Shown: piece after piece, positions 7,014 through 14,902 of the stretch | Numbering within the stretch: position 1 is the stretch's first letter | How the letters are laid out: each line of letters begins with the position of its first letter | Origin: Thermoflexus hugenholtzii JAD2 | Lineage (GTDB): Bacteria > Chloroflexota > Dehalococcoidia > SHYB01 | Reading direction: 5' to 3' | Length of the DNA stretch: 38,534 nucleotides | NCBI GenBank assembly: GCA_945861815.1 | Contig: CAMAVV010000001.1 | Span: forward strand, 1-38,534 | Notes under the pieces: model-generated | Told to the model about the DNA's origin: nothing | What the model saw: the letters and a program-made list of their open reading frames with translations, nothing else | The model's database searches: none | Program-made: the position numbers and the translations under genes

Positions 7014-8093
7014 TCAGGACATGCTGAAGCCGTAGAGTTTCGCGGCATTCTCACAGACCATCTGGCGCGCCTCGTTCGCCGGGAGGCCGCGCATCTGCTC
7101 GGCGATGGCCTCCCGCGAATGGGGCCAGGTGCTGCCGTGGTGGGGATAGTCGCTTGACCACATGATGTTGCGCGGGCCGATGACCTGGCGGGCGAGGATG
7201 CCGGAGCGGTCGCGCATGAAGGTGAAGAAGATGCTTTGGTGAAAGGTCTCGCTCGGCAGGCGGGAGCAGAGCATCTCGCGCTTCCGGACGTTCTTGAGGG
7301 TCTTGTAGAAGAGGTCCATGCGCTCGATGAGATAGGCGGCCCAGCCGATCTCGGCTTCGACGGAGACGAGCTTCAGATTCGGATGGCGGTCGAAGAGGCC
7401 GGAGTAGACGAGTGCGGCGATGACGCGCTGAGAGTGCACCGAGTGGACGGTGTGCTCGACGAGGGAGAGCTCGCGGGTGGTGACGCCGGTGGCGACGTGC
7501 ATGCCGATGGGCATATCGAGCTGTTCGGCGGCGGCCCAGAATGGCTCGTACTGGGGCTCGTGAAAGCGCGAACCTTCCAGGAGAACAAGACCGCCAGCCA
7601 AGCCAATCTCTTTGCAGCGCCGCAATTCCGAGATCGCCGACTCGATGTTGTGCATGCTGATAAGCCCGATGCCCTTCAGTTGCTCCGGGTGGCTGCTGCA
7701 ATAGGCGGCAAGCCAGGAGTTGTAGGCCCGGAAGAAGGCGCTTTGTAGGTCGCCATCGCTCATGCCGAACATACGCAGGGCCACCGTCGGGTAGACGACC
7801 TCCGCATCAACGCCGTCCTTCGCCATATCGGCTAGCCGCGGGTCCGGGTCGTAGCCGCCCTTGGGCACATCGGTCTCGTAGCGCCCGCTCTTGCCCTTCT
7901 CCTCAATCGTTCGCGCAACGCCTGCTAGTGCGCCTACCGGCGGCATGACGGCATCGGCGCAGACCCAGCGGTCGCTGTCCGTATCATGAGCGAGACGCGG
8001 CGCGCGCGACTGGTACTTGGCCTCCAGCCCTTTGACCCAAAGGTCGGGCGGCTCAATGACATGAGAGTCGGCGGAGATGATGTTATAGCGCAA
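7014..8093 (-). CDS. Amidohydrolase-2 family metal-dependent hydrolase, copy 2
   Basis: A 359-residue paralog of the next downstream gene, clearly alike throughout: SADSHVIEPPDLW at the N-terminus, GVDAEVVYPTVALRMFG, IGMHVATGV, SVEAEIGWAAYLIERMDLFY and WSSDYPHHGSTWPHS. Like copy 1 it has no His in the SVEAEIGW segment. Translation appears to start at a TTG (8093) with CCAGGGG upstream; no ATG lies close to the conserved ADSHV. A promoter-like sequence lies 42 bp upstream, so this gene, copy 1 and the luciferase-like gene may form one transcript. Confidence 0.87.
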   Translation of the reverse strand: MRYNIISADSHVIEPPDLWVKGLEAKYQSRAPRLAHDTDSDRWVCADAVMPPVGALAGVARTIEEKGKSGRYETDVPKGGYDPDPRLADMAKDGVDAEVVYPTVALRMFGMSDGDLQSAFFRAYNSWLAAYCSSHPEQLKGIGLISMHNIESAISELRRCKEIGLAGGLVLLEGSRFHEPQYEPFWAAAEQLDMPIGMHVATGVTTRELSLVEHTVHSVHSQRVIAALVYSGLFDRHPNLKLVSVEAEIGWAAYLIERMDLFYKTLKNVRKREMLCSRLPSETFHQSIFFTFMRDRSGILARQVIGPRNIMWSSDYPHHGSTWPHSREAIAEQMRGLPANEARQMVCENAAKLYGFSMS

Positions 8094-8134
8094 GGTACCC
8101 CTGGAGAATCGATACCTAAGTGAGCGATGCGTGG

Positions 8135-8163
8135 ATTATAGGCGAGAGGGTTAGAGGGAGCAA
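8135..8163 (-). promoter_or_regulatory. Sigma70-like promoter before the amidohydrolase pair
   Basis: The -10 is a perfect TATAAT (8135-8140). The -35 is TTGCTC (8158-8163) at a 17-bp spacing. It lies in the gap between the SDR stop and the amidohydrolase start. Confidence 0.55.
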
Positions 8164-8213
8164 GGAGAGGGAGAGAAGGGGCAAGGAAGTCAGGAACGTA
8201 GGAATAGACGGAG

Positions 8214-8981
8214 TTAGGGAGGAGTGATTGGCGGCTGGATGGTTCGGCCGCCCTCGACGTAGATGGTTTGGCCTGTGATGTACGAGGCCTCATCGGAGGC
8301 GAGGAAGGCCATAGCGTTGGCGATGTCTTCGGGCGTTCCAAGACGCTTCAGGGCGGCACGCTCGATGCCGTCGAGTTCCCACTGGGTTCCCATGTGCTTG
8401 CGGGTCATGCCGGTGATGGTGTGCCCAGGGCCAACGGCATTCACAGTGATTTGATGGGGGCCAAGGTCAACGGCAGCGCCTCTGGTGAAGGTGCGAACGC
8501 CACCTTTAGAGGCGCAGTATGCCGTGGAGTTGCCTTGCACCGTCTCCGCGTTGATGGAGGAGGTGCTGACGATGCGCCCTACGGTTTTGGTCGCGAGCCA
8601 GTGGCGTGCCGCCGCTTGGGAGATGAGGAACGGCGCGATGAGGTTGACGGCGATGACTCGATCAAGGGTCTCCGGCGGGATGTCGGTGAAGAAGCCCCCC
8701 GTGGAGATACCGGCGTTGTTGACGAGGATATCCAGCCTGCCGAAATCGGCGATAGCGCGCTTGACGATTCTCTCGGCGGCATCAGGCGCGGCGACATCTT
8801 GCACGAGGATCGTGGCCTTGCGCCCCAGTTTCGCCACCGCGGCGGCAGTCTCCTTCAGCCCAGCCTCGTTGATATCAACGAGCAGGGAGTCGGCGCCCTC
8901 TTTGGCGAACTTGATGGCTGCGCCTCTGCCGATGCCGTCGGCGGCACCCGTGATGATTGCGATTTTGCCTTGAAGTCTCAT
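8214..8981 (-). CDS. Short-chain dehydrogenase/reductase (SDR), copy 1
   Basis: A 255-residue classical SDR that interconverts an alcohol and a ketone with NAD(P). It shows the cofactor loop TGAADGIGRG (about 12-21), LLVDIN with an acidic residue at the end of strand 2 (favouring NAD), NNAG (about 89-92), catalytic Ser in STSSINAE, the catalytic pair YCASK and the C-terminal YITGQTIYVEGG. It is a close paralog of the SDR 22 bp upstream. Tandem SDR pairs can form hetero-oligomers, as BbsCD does in benzylsuccinate degradation, but here both copies keep a complete Ser-Tyr-Lys set. The substrate is unknown. Confidence 0.93.
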   Translation of the reverse strand: MRLQGKIAIITGAADGIGRGAAIKFAKEGADSLLVDINEAGLKETAAAVAKLGRKATILVQDVAAPDAAERIVKRAIADFGRLDILVNNAGISTGGFFTDIPPETLDRVIAVNLIAPFLISQAAARHWLATKTVGRIVSTSSINAETVQGNSTAYCASKGGVRTFTRGAAVDLGPHQITVNAVGPGHTITGMTRKHMGTQWELDGIERAALKRLGTPEDIANAMAFLASDEASYITGQTIYVEGGRTIQPPITPP

Positions 8982-9003
8982 AGCGAGTTTCTCATTGCAG
9001 GCG

Positions 9004-9762
9004 CTACGCCCAAATGATGCGTCCGCCTTCCACGTAAATCGTTTGCCCCGTGACGTAGGATGCCTCGCTGGAGGCGAGGAAGGCGACGGCGTTTGCGATA
9101 TCTTGAGGCTCGCCGATGCGCCGAAGCGGGATGACGGCGGCGCTCTTCGCTTCGCGGGTCGGGTCGGCGGCGTGGCCGGGCCGCGTCATGCCTGTGCGGG
9201 TATGGCCTGGGCCCACGGCATTGCAGGTGATGCCGTGAGGGCCGAGGTCGAAGGCCATGGCCTTGGTGAGCATGCGAAGCGCGCCTTTGGATGCGCTGTA
9301 TGCAACGGAGTTCGCCTGCACCGATTCGGCGTTGATGGAGCTTGTGCTGACGATGCGCCCGGGCCGCTTCGCTTCAATCCAGTAGCGCGCCGCATGTTGG
9401 GAGAGGAGGAAGGGGGCCTTGAGGTTGACCTCCATGATGCGGTGGAGCTTATCGGTGGGGAACTCGGCGAAGGGGGCGACGAAGACGACGCCGGCGTTGT
9501 TAACGAGGATATCCAGGACGCCGAACTCATCGATGGCGCGCTGAATGATTTTTCCTTGGAGCGTGCGGTCGCTTATATCGGCGACCATCGTCTTTGGCGT
9601 GTAGCCATGCGCACCGGCGAGGCGCGCCGTCTCTTCGACGCCAGCTTTGTTTAGGTCAACGAGGAGCGAATCGGCGCCCTCTTGGGCGAACTTGATGGCG
9701 ATGCCGCGGCCGATGCCGTCGGCTGCGCCGGTGATGATGGTAGCTTTACCGTGGAGGCGCAT
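9004..9762 (-). CDS. Short-chain dehydrogenase/reductase (SDR), copy 2
   Basis: A 252-residue SDR paralogous to the next gene. Motifs are TGAADGIGRG, LLVDLN (NAD-type acidic residue), NNAG, STSSINAESVQ, YSASK and YVTGQTIYVEGGR. All catalytic residues are present. It follows the tautomerase gene by 15 bp and precedes the other SDR by 22 bp, so tautomerase, SDR and SDR look like one transcript. The two proteins differ most in the substrate-loop region after the catalytic Tyr, hinting at different substrates or subunit roles. Confidence 0.93.
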   Translation of the reverse strand: MRLHGKATIITGAADGIGRGIAIKFAQEGADSLLVDLNKAGVEETARLAGAHGYTPKTMVADISDRTLQGKIIQRAIDEFGVLDILVNNAGVVFVAPFAEFPTDKLHRIMEVNLKAPFLLSQHAARYWIEAKRPGRIVSTSSINAESVQANSVAYSASKGALRMLTKAMAFDLGPHGITCNAVGPGHTRTGMTRPGHAADPTREAKSAAVIPLRRIGEPQDIANAVAFLASSEASYVTGQTIYVEGGRIIWA

Positions 9763-9777
9763 AGGCGGTGTGTAGGG

Positions 9778-9966
9778 TTATTTGTGGTCGGAGGCGAGGA
9801 TGCCGCCTTCGGCCCAGTTCGACTTATCGATGTCGTCGAAGATGACGATGGTGTGGTCGGCTGAGGTTTTGGCAATGCGGACGACGGCGTCGGTGATTTC
9901 CTTGGCCAGTTCGGCCTTCTGTTCGTGGGTGCGTCCGGTCCACATCTCCACTCTGACGATAGGCAT
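9778..9966 (-). CDS. 4-oxalocrotonate tautomerase family protein
   Basis: A 62-residue protein, the normal length of the 4-OT subunit. It begins Met-Pro-Ile-Val-Arg-Val-Glu-Met; after Met removal Pro1 would be the general base of this family. HEQKAELAKEITDAVV is the usual helix and IVIFDDIDKSNWAEGG matches the typical C-terminal strand. The start has a good Shine-Dalgarno (TTTGGAGGTG). These enzymes tautomerise dienols in aromatic meta-cleavage routes or act on related unsaturated acids. Being first in a unit with SDR genes supports a catabolic role; the substrate is unknown. Confidence 0.9.
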   Translation of the reverse strand: MPIVRVEMWTGRTHEQKAELAKEITDAVVRIAKTSADHTIVIFDDIDKSNWAEGGILASDHK

Positions 9967-10027
9967 GAGCCACCTCCAAATGATGCCGCGCGGCGCGGCG
10001 GGAAAATGGGTGTTGGACAGCCGGGGG

Positions 10028-10036
10028 ATTATAGCA
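10028..10036 (-). promoter_or_regulatory. Extended -10 promoter of the tautomerase-SDR unit
   Basis: TGCTATAAT on the minus strand (perfect TATAAT with the TGn extension) lies about 60 bp before the tautomerase start. No good -35 is seen. Confidence 0.5.
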
Positions 10037-10071
10037 TGGGGAAGGGGGCCTTTCTGATGCGGCTAAGATAC

Positions 10072-10103
10072 AAAAAGGGCGGCCCCGATTCATCGGGGCC
10101 GCC
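10072..10103 (-). terminator. Rho-independent terminator of htpX
   Basis: A 12-bp GC-rich stem (GGCGGCCCCGAT at 10078-10089 with its complement at 10092-10103) is followed on the minus strand by GCCC and TTTTT. It lies 25 bp past the htpX stop. Confidence 0.88.
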
Positions 10104-10128
10104 TGCTCAGAACGATGCGACGTTTGGC

Positions 10129-11016
10129 TTAGTACAAGACCAAGGCCCGCAGGCGGCGAACGCGCTCCTGGATGGGCGGGTGCGTGGAGAAGAGGTTCAC
10201 CATGCCGCCGCCACTCTCTTTGGCGTGCATCTCAGCCGCGCCAAGGGGGTTGACGATGTACATGTGGGCCATCGCCTCGTTGGCGGCGGAGGCCTTCATG
10301 GGCTTGCGGCTCACGAAGCTGCCGAGCTTTTCCAGGCCGTTGGCAAGGGCTTGCGGATTGCGGATGATTTTCGCGCCTGCGTCGTCGGCGGCGTACTCCC
10401 GCGTTCGCGAGATGGCGAAGCGAATGAGAGACGCCATCAGCGGGAGCAGGATGATGGAGGCGATGAGGGCGACGATGCCGATGGCGTTGCCGCCCCCGCG
10501 GCTATCGCGCCGGCCGCCGCCAAGGAGGAGGGACCACTGGGCCATGGTGGCAAGGAAGGCGATGATACCCGCCAGCACTGCGACGGTGGTCATCACCAGC
10601 ATGTCGCGGTTCTTGATGTGGGCCATCTCGTGGGCGATGACGCCGCGCAACTCTTCCTCGTTGAGGAGGGTGCGGATGCCTGTGGTCACGGCGACGACGG
10701 AGTGGCTGGGGCTGCGGCCAGTGGCAAAGGCGTTGGGCGAATCGTTGGTGATGAGGTAGACCCGGGGCTTGGGCAAGTTCGCCAGGCGCGCCACGTCGGC
10801 GATCAAGGCGTGGAGGCGAGGCTCTTCCTTCTCGGTGACCGGCTTCGCGCCAGCCATCGTGAGGGCGAGCTTATCGCCGAACCAGAAGCCGAAGATGTTC
10901 ATCAGTCCGGCGAAGATGGCGGCGATGATCAGGCCTTGGGGGCCGAAGGCAGCGCCGGCGACGATAACGAGCACGGTCAGGACGATGATCAAGCTGAACG
11001 TCTTTACCCAGCTCAT
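10129..11016 (-). CDS. htpX: Membrane zinc metalloprotease HtpX (M48)
   Basis: A 295-residue M48 protease that degrades damaged or misfolded membrane proteins. Two hydrophobic segments near the N-terminus (about 5-25 and 28-50) and two more around 150-195 anchor it. The zinc-binding catalytic motif is HEMAH (GVIAHEMAHIKNRDM), and the third ligand lies in EYAADDAGAKI. NAFATGRSPSHSVVAVTTG is also diagnostic for HtpX. The length is typical. The gene stands alone, with an extended -10 promoter upstream and a clear terminator downstream. Confidence 0.95.
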   Translation of the reverse strand: MSWVKTFSLIIVLTVLVIVAGAAFGPQGLIIAAIFAGLMNIFGFWFGDKLALTMAGAKPVTEKEEPRLHALIADVARLANLPKPRVYLITNDSPNAFATGRSPSHSVVAVTTGIRTLLNEEELRGVIAHEMAHIKNRDMLVMTTVAVLAGIIAFLATMAQWSLLLGGGRRDSRGGGNAIGIVALIASIILLPLMASLIRFAISRTREYAADDAGAKIIRNPQALANGLEKLGSFVSRKPMKASAANEAMAHMYIVNPLGAAEMHAKESGGGMVNLFSTHPPIQERVRRLRALVLY

Positions 11017-11046
11017 ATCTGTTCAGGCTACCTTTCCTTCAGGGGC

Positions 11047-11062
11047 GCCTGCGCGCGCAGGC
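11047..11062. repeat. 16-bp perfect palindrome in the htpX leader
   Basis: GCCTGCGCGCGCAGGC lies between the htpX -10 element and its start codon. It could form a hairpin in the 5' leader or serve as an operator; no regulator is adjacent. Confidence 0.5.
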
Positions 11063-11093
11063 CTTGATTGAATGTCACTACCCTGGAAGAGGG

Positions 11094-11102
11094 ATTATAT
11101 CA
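11094..11102 (-). promoter_or_regulatory. Extended -10 promoter of htpX
   Basis: TGATATAAT on the minus strand gives a perfect -10 with a TGn extension, about 77 bp upstream of the htpX start. No convincing -35 is visible. Confidence 0.5.
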
Positions 11103-11131
11103 CCGGCGAGATTTGAAAGGCCTGTGACCGC

Positions 11132-11797
11132 CTAGCCGAGCCAGGAGAAGTCGAAGTCGCGAAGGGTGGCGATCACGTGGTCGGCCTTGGAGATATCCAT
11201 TCCGGCGGTGTGGGGCGTGCGGATGGCGATAGTGGTGATATTCGCCGCCTTGGCCGAACCGATACCGCGAGGGGAGTCTTCGATGGCGATGCAGTCAGCC
11301 ACAGGGATGCCCAGCTTCTTGGCGGCGAAGAGATAAAGGTCAGGCGCGGGCTTGGCGTGCGGGACCATATCGGCGGTGGCAATGATGCTAAAGCGGCCTT
11401 CCACGTTCAGCTTGCGCGTGATGGCCTGCGCCCAGTTGAGTTGGGACGAGGTGGCGAGGGCGATGCGCACCTTCCGCCTCTCCAATTCGTCAAGGAGCCA
11501 GTAGAGGCCAGACGATGGCTCCGGTTTGACCTTCAGGATATCCACCACAGCCTTGTCGTACTGGCGCTTCCACTGGGCAACGTCGCCGCCTAGCTTGAAG
11601 CGGCCGATAACGTACTCCCACGTGTAGTCGATGCTGCTGCCCATTATGGCGCGATGGTCATCGTGCGTGAGGACATGGCCGTGGCTCGCCAAGACGACGT
11701 TGATGGCCTCGGCGTAGAAAGGTTCGCTATCGGTGATGACGCCATCCATGTCAAAGATGACGGCACGTTTTTTGGAGGGAGATGTGGTGGAGGACAT
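11132..11797 (-). CDS. HAD-superfamily hydrolase, beta-phosphoglucomutase/phosphatase-like
   Basis: A 221-residue HAD protein. Motif I is VIFDMDGVITDSE with nucleophile and acid Asp residues, motif II is the Ser in ALATSS, motif III the Lys in HAKPAPDLY and motif IV IEDSPRGIGSA. The helical cap between residues 20 and 90 places it in the phosphoglycolate-phosphatase/beta-phosphoglucomutase subgroup. It probably removes phosphate from a small metabolite. The frame is open to 11974, but the ATG at 11797 (MSSTTSPSKKRAVIFDMDG) gives a normal N-terminus. It is divergent from the MBL hydrolase gene. Confidence 0.9.
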   Translation of the reverse strand: MSSTTSPSKKRAVIFDMDGVITDSEPFYAEAINVVLASHGHVLTHDDHRAIMGSSIDYTWEYVIGRFKLGGDVAQWKRQYDKAVVDILKVKPEPSSGLYWLLDELERRKVRIALATSSQLNWAQAITRKLNVEGRFSIIATADMVPHAKPAPDLYLFAAKKLGIPVADCIAIEDSPRGIGSAKAANITTIAIRTPHTAGMDISKADHVIATLRDFDFSWLG

Positions 11798-11870
11798 GGA
11801 TAGCGTACAGCTTGCTTTCTTCAGGAAACACCATTGTATGTGAAGGAGAGAAGAGGCGTCGAGCAGGGAC

Positions 11871-12548
11871 ATGCTATGCTGGGTTGTCCACGCCGAAAGG
11901 AAGCTCTTGACCGTCATCTTCTCATCGCCAAGCCTTGAAGTCCGGCAGGTCTCCTGCGGGCCGTACGACAACAATTGCTATGTCTTGGTCTGCCCAAAGA
12001 CTGGAGAGAGCGTCATCGTCGATACGCCTGCCGAGCCGGAGAAGGCGCTGGCGCTGGCGAAGGGGACCATGGTCAAGGCCATCCTCATGACCCATTGCCA
12101 CGGCGACCACGTCACGGGCCACCAGGAGATCAGGCGGGCGACGAATGCGCCCGTCTGGGTCCACGAGTCAGAGGCGGGCCAGTTGCCGACGCCGCCAGAG
12201 CGCCGCTTTCAGCACGAAGGGACCATCACCTTTGGCCAGGTGACGCTGCGCACCATCCACGTCCCAGGTCACACGACCGGCGGTACGTGTCTTCTCTGGC
12301 AGAACCAGCTGATCTCGGGCGATACGCTCTTTCCAAACGGCCCCGGCAAGACCTGGAGCGCTGAGGCGTTCAAGCAGCTTGTCGGTTCGCTGAAGGAGCG
12401 CATCTTTACGCTTCCCGACGATGTTGCCGTCTACCCAGGGCACGGGCGCACTACAGTGCTTTCTCGGGAGAAGGCGCAGTTCCGCGACTTCGAGAGCCGC
12501 CAGCATAGGCATGACCTGTGCGGCGACGTTGTTTGGCTAAAGGACTAA
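11871..12548 (+). CDS. MBL-fold metallo-hydrolase (glyoxalase II-like)
   Basis: A 225-residue metallo-beta-lactamase-fold hydrolase. The metal ligands are visible: HCHGDHVTGH (about 78-87), VPGHTTGG (His), SGDTLF (bridging Asp) and VYPGHG (last His). The pattern is that of glyoxalase II-like thioester hydrolases, so it may hydrolyse a glutathione, CoA or other thioester; the exact substrate is unknown. The start is either ATG 11871 or a TTG at 11907 that has a better Shine-Dalgarno (GAAAGGAAG). The M16 peptidase gene follows after 5 bp, so they form an operon. Confidence 0.9.
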   Translation: MLCWVVHAERKLLTVIFSSPSLEVRQVSCGPYDNNCYVLVCPKTGESVIVDTPAEPEKALALAKGTMVKAILMTHCHGDHVTGHQEIRRATNAPVWVHESEAGQLPTPPERRFQHEGTITFGQVTLRTIHVPGHTTGGTCLLWQNQLISGDTLFPNGPGKTWSAEAFKQLVGSLKERIFTLPDDVAVYPGHGRTTVLSREKAQFRDFESRQHRHDLCGDVVWLKD

Positions 12549-12553
12549 CTGCT

Positions 12554-13840
12554 ATGCCCGTTCGACATCTCAATGGCCTGTATCAGAAATCGACGCTGCC
12601 CAACGGCCTGCGCGTCATCACCGTGCCCATGTCCCACGTTCGCTCAGCCACGGTGGCGATCTTCGTCGGCACAGGGTCGCGCTATGAGAAGAAGGAAGAG
12701 GCGGGCATCTCCCATTTCATCGAGCATATGCACTTCAAGGGCACCAAGAACCGGCCTGTGCCACAGCAGATCTCAGAGACGATCGAGAGAGTCGGCGGGT
12801 ACCTGAACGCCGGCACCGATAGCGAACTGACATCCTACTGGGCGAAGGTCCCAAAGCCGGCATTCGAGATGACCGTCGACCTCCTCAGCGACATGCTCCT
12901 CAACTCGCTCCTGCGGGCGAAGGACATCGAAGGCGAGCGGAAGGTCATCTTGGAGGAGATCAACTCCATCAACGATTCGCCACAGCAGCGCGTCGACATG
13001 CTGATCGACGACTTGCTCTGGCCGGACCAGCCACTGGGGCGTGACGCCGGAGGGACGAAAGAGGCTGTCAGCAAGCTGACGCGCAGGCAGATGCTGCACT
13101 ACAGAGGGACGCAGTACGCGCCGAACAACGCCGTGGTGGCGGTCGCGGGCGCCTTCGAGCATGAGGAGATCGTGCTGACGATGCAGCGCCGCTTCGAGGC
13201 TTGGAAACGAACAAAACCACGGGCGTGGTTCCCTGCGGTGAACGGAAAGAAGAGCCCCCGCGTGGGCGTGCGCAAGCAGAAGACGGAGCAGGCGCATCTG
13301 TGCATCTCGTACCACGGCCTCTCCGCGACGCACCCGGACCGTTACGCCCTGGACGTTCTCAACAATATCCTCGGCGATGGCATGAGCAGCAGGCTCTTCA
13401 TCGACCTCCGGGAGAATCGAAGCCTTTGCTATGAGGTCTTCAGCTATGTCAGCCACTTCATGGACACTGGGGCTGTGACGGTCTATGCCGGCGTGGATGC
13501 GAAAAGCATCGACGAGGCGGTCACGGGCATCCTCGCCCAAGTGGATGGTGTGATCGCCGGTGTGACGAACGACGAGATGAAGAAGGCGAAGGAGATGACG
13601 AAGGGGCGGCTCCTCCTGCAGACCGAGGATACGCGCAGCATGGCGGCCTGGCACGGTGTGCAGGAGACGCTGCGCGGCGAAATCAAAACGATGGACGACA
13701 CCGTCGAGAATATCGACAAGGTGACGGCGGACGACGTTCAGCGTGTCGCGAAAAAGTTGCTGACTCGAGAGCGGGCGCTGCTTGGCGTGGTTGGCCCCTA
13801 TAAGAGCGAGGCGCGCTTCCAGAGGCTGTTGGAGGGGTAA
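12554..13840 (+). CDS. M16 family zinc peptidase (processing-peptidase-like)
   Basis: A 428-residue M16 protease with the inverted zinc motif HFIEHMHFKGT (HxxEH) near residue 50 and the third ligand in ERKVILEEINSINDSP. The second half has the inactive M16 repeat with YHGLSATHPDRYALDVLNNILGDGMSSRLF. Its organisation matches bacterial homologs of the mitochondrial processing peptidase beta subunit. The ATG at 12554 is chosen because the protein then starts just before TLPNGLRVITVPM and AAAGGA lies upstream; the frame continues to 12518 inside the MBL gene. It is likely a cytoplasmic or membrane-associated peptidase. Confidence 0.93.
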   Translation: MPVRHLNGLYQKSTLPNGLRVITVPMSHVRSATVAIFVGTGSRYEKKEEAGISHFIEHMHFKGTKNRPVPQQISETIERVGGYLNAGTDSELTSYWAKVPKPAFEMTVDLLSDMLLNSLLRAKDIEGERKVILEEINSINDSPQQRVDMLIDDLLWPDQPLGRDAGGTKEAVSKLTRRQMLHYRGTQYAPNNAVVAVAGAFEHEEIVLTMQRRFEAWKRTKPRAWFPAVNGKKSPRVGVRKQKTEQAHLCISYHGLSATHPDRYALDVLNNILGDGMSSRLFIDLRENRSLCYEVFSYVSHFMDTGAVTVYAGVDAKSIDEAVTGILAQVDGVIAGVTNDEMKKAKEMTKGRLLLQTEDTRSMAAWHGVQETLRGEIKTMDDTVENIDKVTADDVQRVAKKLLTRERALLGVVGPYKSEARFQRLLEG

Positions 13841-13855
13841 CTCCAAACAGACTCA

Positions 13856-13874
13856 GGGCGCGGAGCACGCGCCC
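13856..13874. terminator. Possible bidirectional hairpin between convergent genes
   Basis: GGGCGCG-GAGCA-CGCGCCC gives a 7-bp perfect stem between the plus-strand M16 gene end (13840) and the minus-strand DUF35 gene end (13875). There is no clear T-run, so termination is only suggested. Confidence 0.4.
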
Positions 13875-14285
13875 CTACTTCCGAACCGTGAACTTCGGGA
13901 TGCTGACCTCAGGCGTCGCATCCTCAAAGGTCACCTCCACCGGCGTGCCTATCTTCACAGCGTAGGGGTCGTTTGCCAGGACGTTGGTGAGCATCTGCAC
14001 GCCCTCATCGAGCGTCACGTAGGCCAGCACATAAGGGCCCTGTTCGCGGAAGCCCGGGGACTTGTTCTGGTGCACGACGGACATGCTGTAGACGACACCC
14101 TTCCCTGACGCCTTGCGCCATTCGATATCGGCCTTGAGGCAGTGGGGGCAGATGGCCTGCGGCGGGAAGAAATAGTCCTTGCAATGCTTGCACCAGGGCA
14201 GAAGAAGCTCGTGGCGCTTGCAGCCCTCCCAGTAGGGCTTTGTTTCGACATCCGCAGTCGGAACGGGCTTCAGATAGTCGGCCAC
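13875..14285 (-). CDS. DUF35 Zn-ribbon/OB-fold acyl-CoA-associated protein
   Basis: A 136-residue protein with an N-terminal rubredoxin-like zinc ribbon (WCKHCKDYFFPPQAICPHC) followed by the OB-fold (VVYSMSVVHQ, PYVLAYVTLDEGVQMLTNV, GTPVEVTFED). DUF35 proteins bind acyl-CoA and are partners of thiolase-like enzymes, as BbsA is of BbsB in benzoylsuccinyl-CoA thiolase. Here the gene stands alone beside an M16 peptidase, nearly 20 kb from the only thiolase in the window. The start is taken as GTG 14285 (VADYLKPVPTADVETKPYWEG, GGAG upstream). The frame is open to 14351, but that would run through the upstream terminator hairpin. Confidence 0.88.
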   Translation of the reverse strand: MADYLKPVPTADVETKPYWEGCKRHELLLPWCKHCKDYFFPPQAICPHCLKADIEWRKASGKGVVYSMSVVHQNKSPGFREQGPYVLAYVTLDEGVQMLTNVLANDPYAVKIGTPVEVTFEDATPEVSIPKFTVRK

Positions 14286-14311
14286 GGCGCTGCTCCCACG
14301 CAATGCTTTGC

Positions 14312-14343
14312 GAAAAAAAGGAAGCGGGGACACCTGTCCCCGC
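14312..14343 (-). terminator. Rho-independent terminator after the H1-like gene
   Basis: A 9-bp stem (GCGGGGACA at 14324-14332, TGTCCCCGC at 14335-14343) with a tight loop is followed on the minus strand by TTCCTTTTTTT. It lies 28 bp past the stop of the histone-H1-like gene. Confidence 0.85.
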
Positions 14344-14371
14344 GTGCACACGGCGTTTCAGGCGAAAGCGG

Positions 14372-14878
14372 CTAGTCGAGCAGGGGAATCGAGGTCCATT
14401 GCACCGACTCGGCGTTGCTGACGAGCGCCTGCTTGCCAGCCATCTCGCGGATGGCGAGGAGCGTCATATTAACTTCCGGTGTGAGGAACTGCCAGGCGGG
14501 AGGCGGCGGGAACCAATAGGGGGAGTTGATGCGAACGACCTTGCTCTCGCCGGCATTGAGATAGATGCCGAACTTGCCATCCTTCGGCCATACTTCAATG
14601 CCCCAGGCTTTCTTTGGCGCAGCTTTCGGAGCGGCGGCTTTGACAGGAGCAGCCTTCTTTGGCGCGGCCTTAGGAGCAACAGCTTTGGCCTTGGGAGCGG
14701 CCTTCTTTGGCGGCGCTTTCTTGACTACGGCCTTCTTAGCCGGAGCCTTCTTTGCAGGAGCTTTCTTGGCTGGCGCCTTTTTCTTTGGCGCAGCCTTTTT
14801 CACAGCGGTCTTCTTAACCACGGCCTTCTTGGCCACAGCCTTCTTCGCAACGGCCTTCTTTTTCTTCGCCTTCGGCAT
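14372..14878 (-). CDS. Histone-H1-like Lys/Ala/Pro-rich protein with unrecognised C-terminal domain
   Basis: A 168-residue protein. About residues 1-90 are a low-complexity basic tail of repeated KKA, PAKKA and APKKA units, like eukaryotic H1 tails, AlgP or bacterial HU extensions; it should bind DNA or RNA non-specifically. Residues 90-168 are ordinary sequence (WGIEVWPKDGKFGIYLN, SPYWFPPPPAWQFLTPEV, IREMAGKQALVS) and match no family I recognise. A strong Shine-Dalgarno (AAGGAGGAG) precedes the ATG. The gene follows glmS by 24 bp and ends at a clear terminator, so glmS may drive it. Nucleoid binding is an inference from composition only. Confidence 0.8.
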   Translation of the reverse strand: MPKAKKKKAVAKKAVAKKAVVKKTAVKKAAPKKKAPAKKAPAKKAPAKKAVVKKAPPKKAAPKAKAVAPKAAPKKAAPVKAAAPKAAPKKAWGIEVWPKDGKFGIYLNAGESKVVRINSPYWFPPPPAWQFLTPEVNMTLLAIREMAGKQALVSNAESVQWTSIPLLD

Positions 14879-14902
14879 AGACTCCTCCTTGGGTATCAGG
14901 CG

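Noticed and set aside
14630..14880. Lys/Ala repeat region as a frameshifted or spurious frame
   Set aside because: It has a strong Shine-Dalgarno, a downstream terminator in the same direction and a non-repetitive C-terminal part, all pointing to a real gene.
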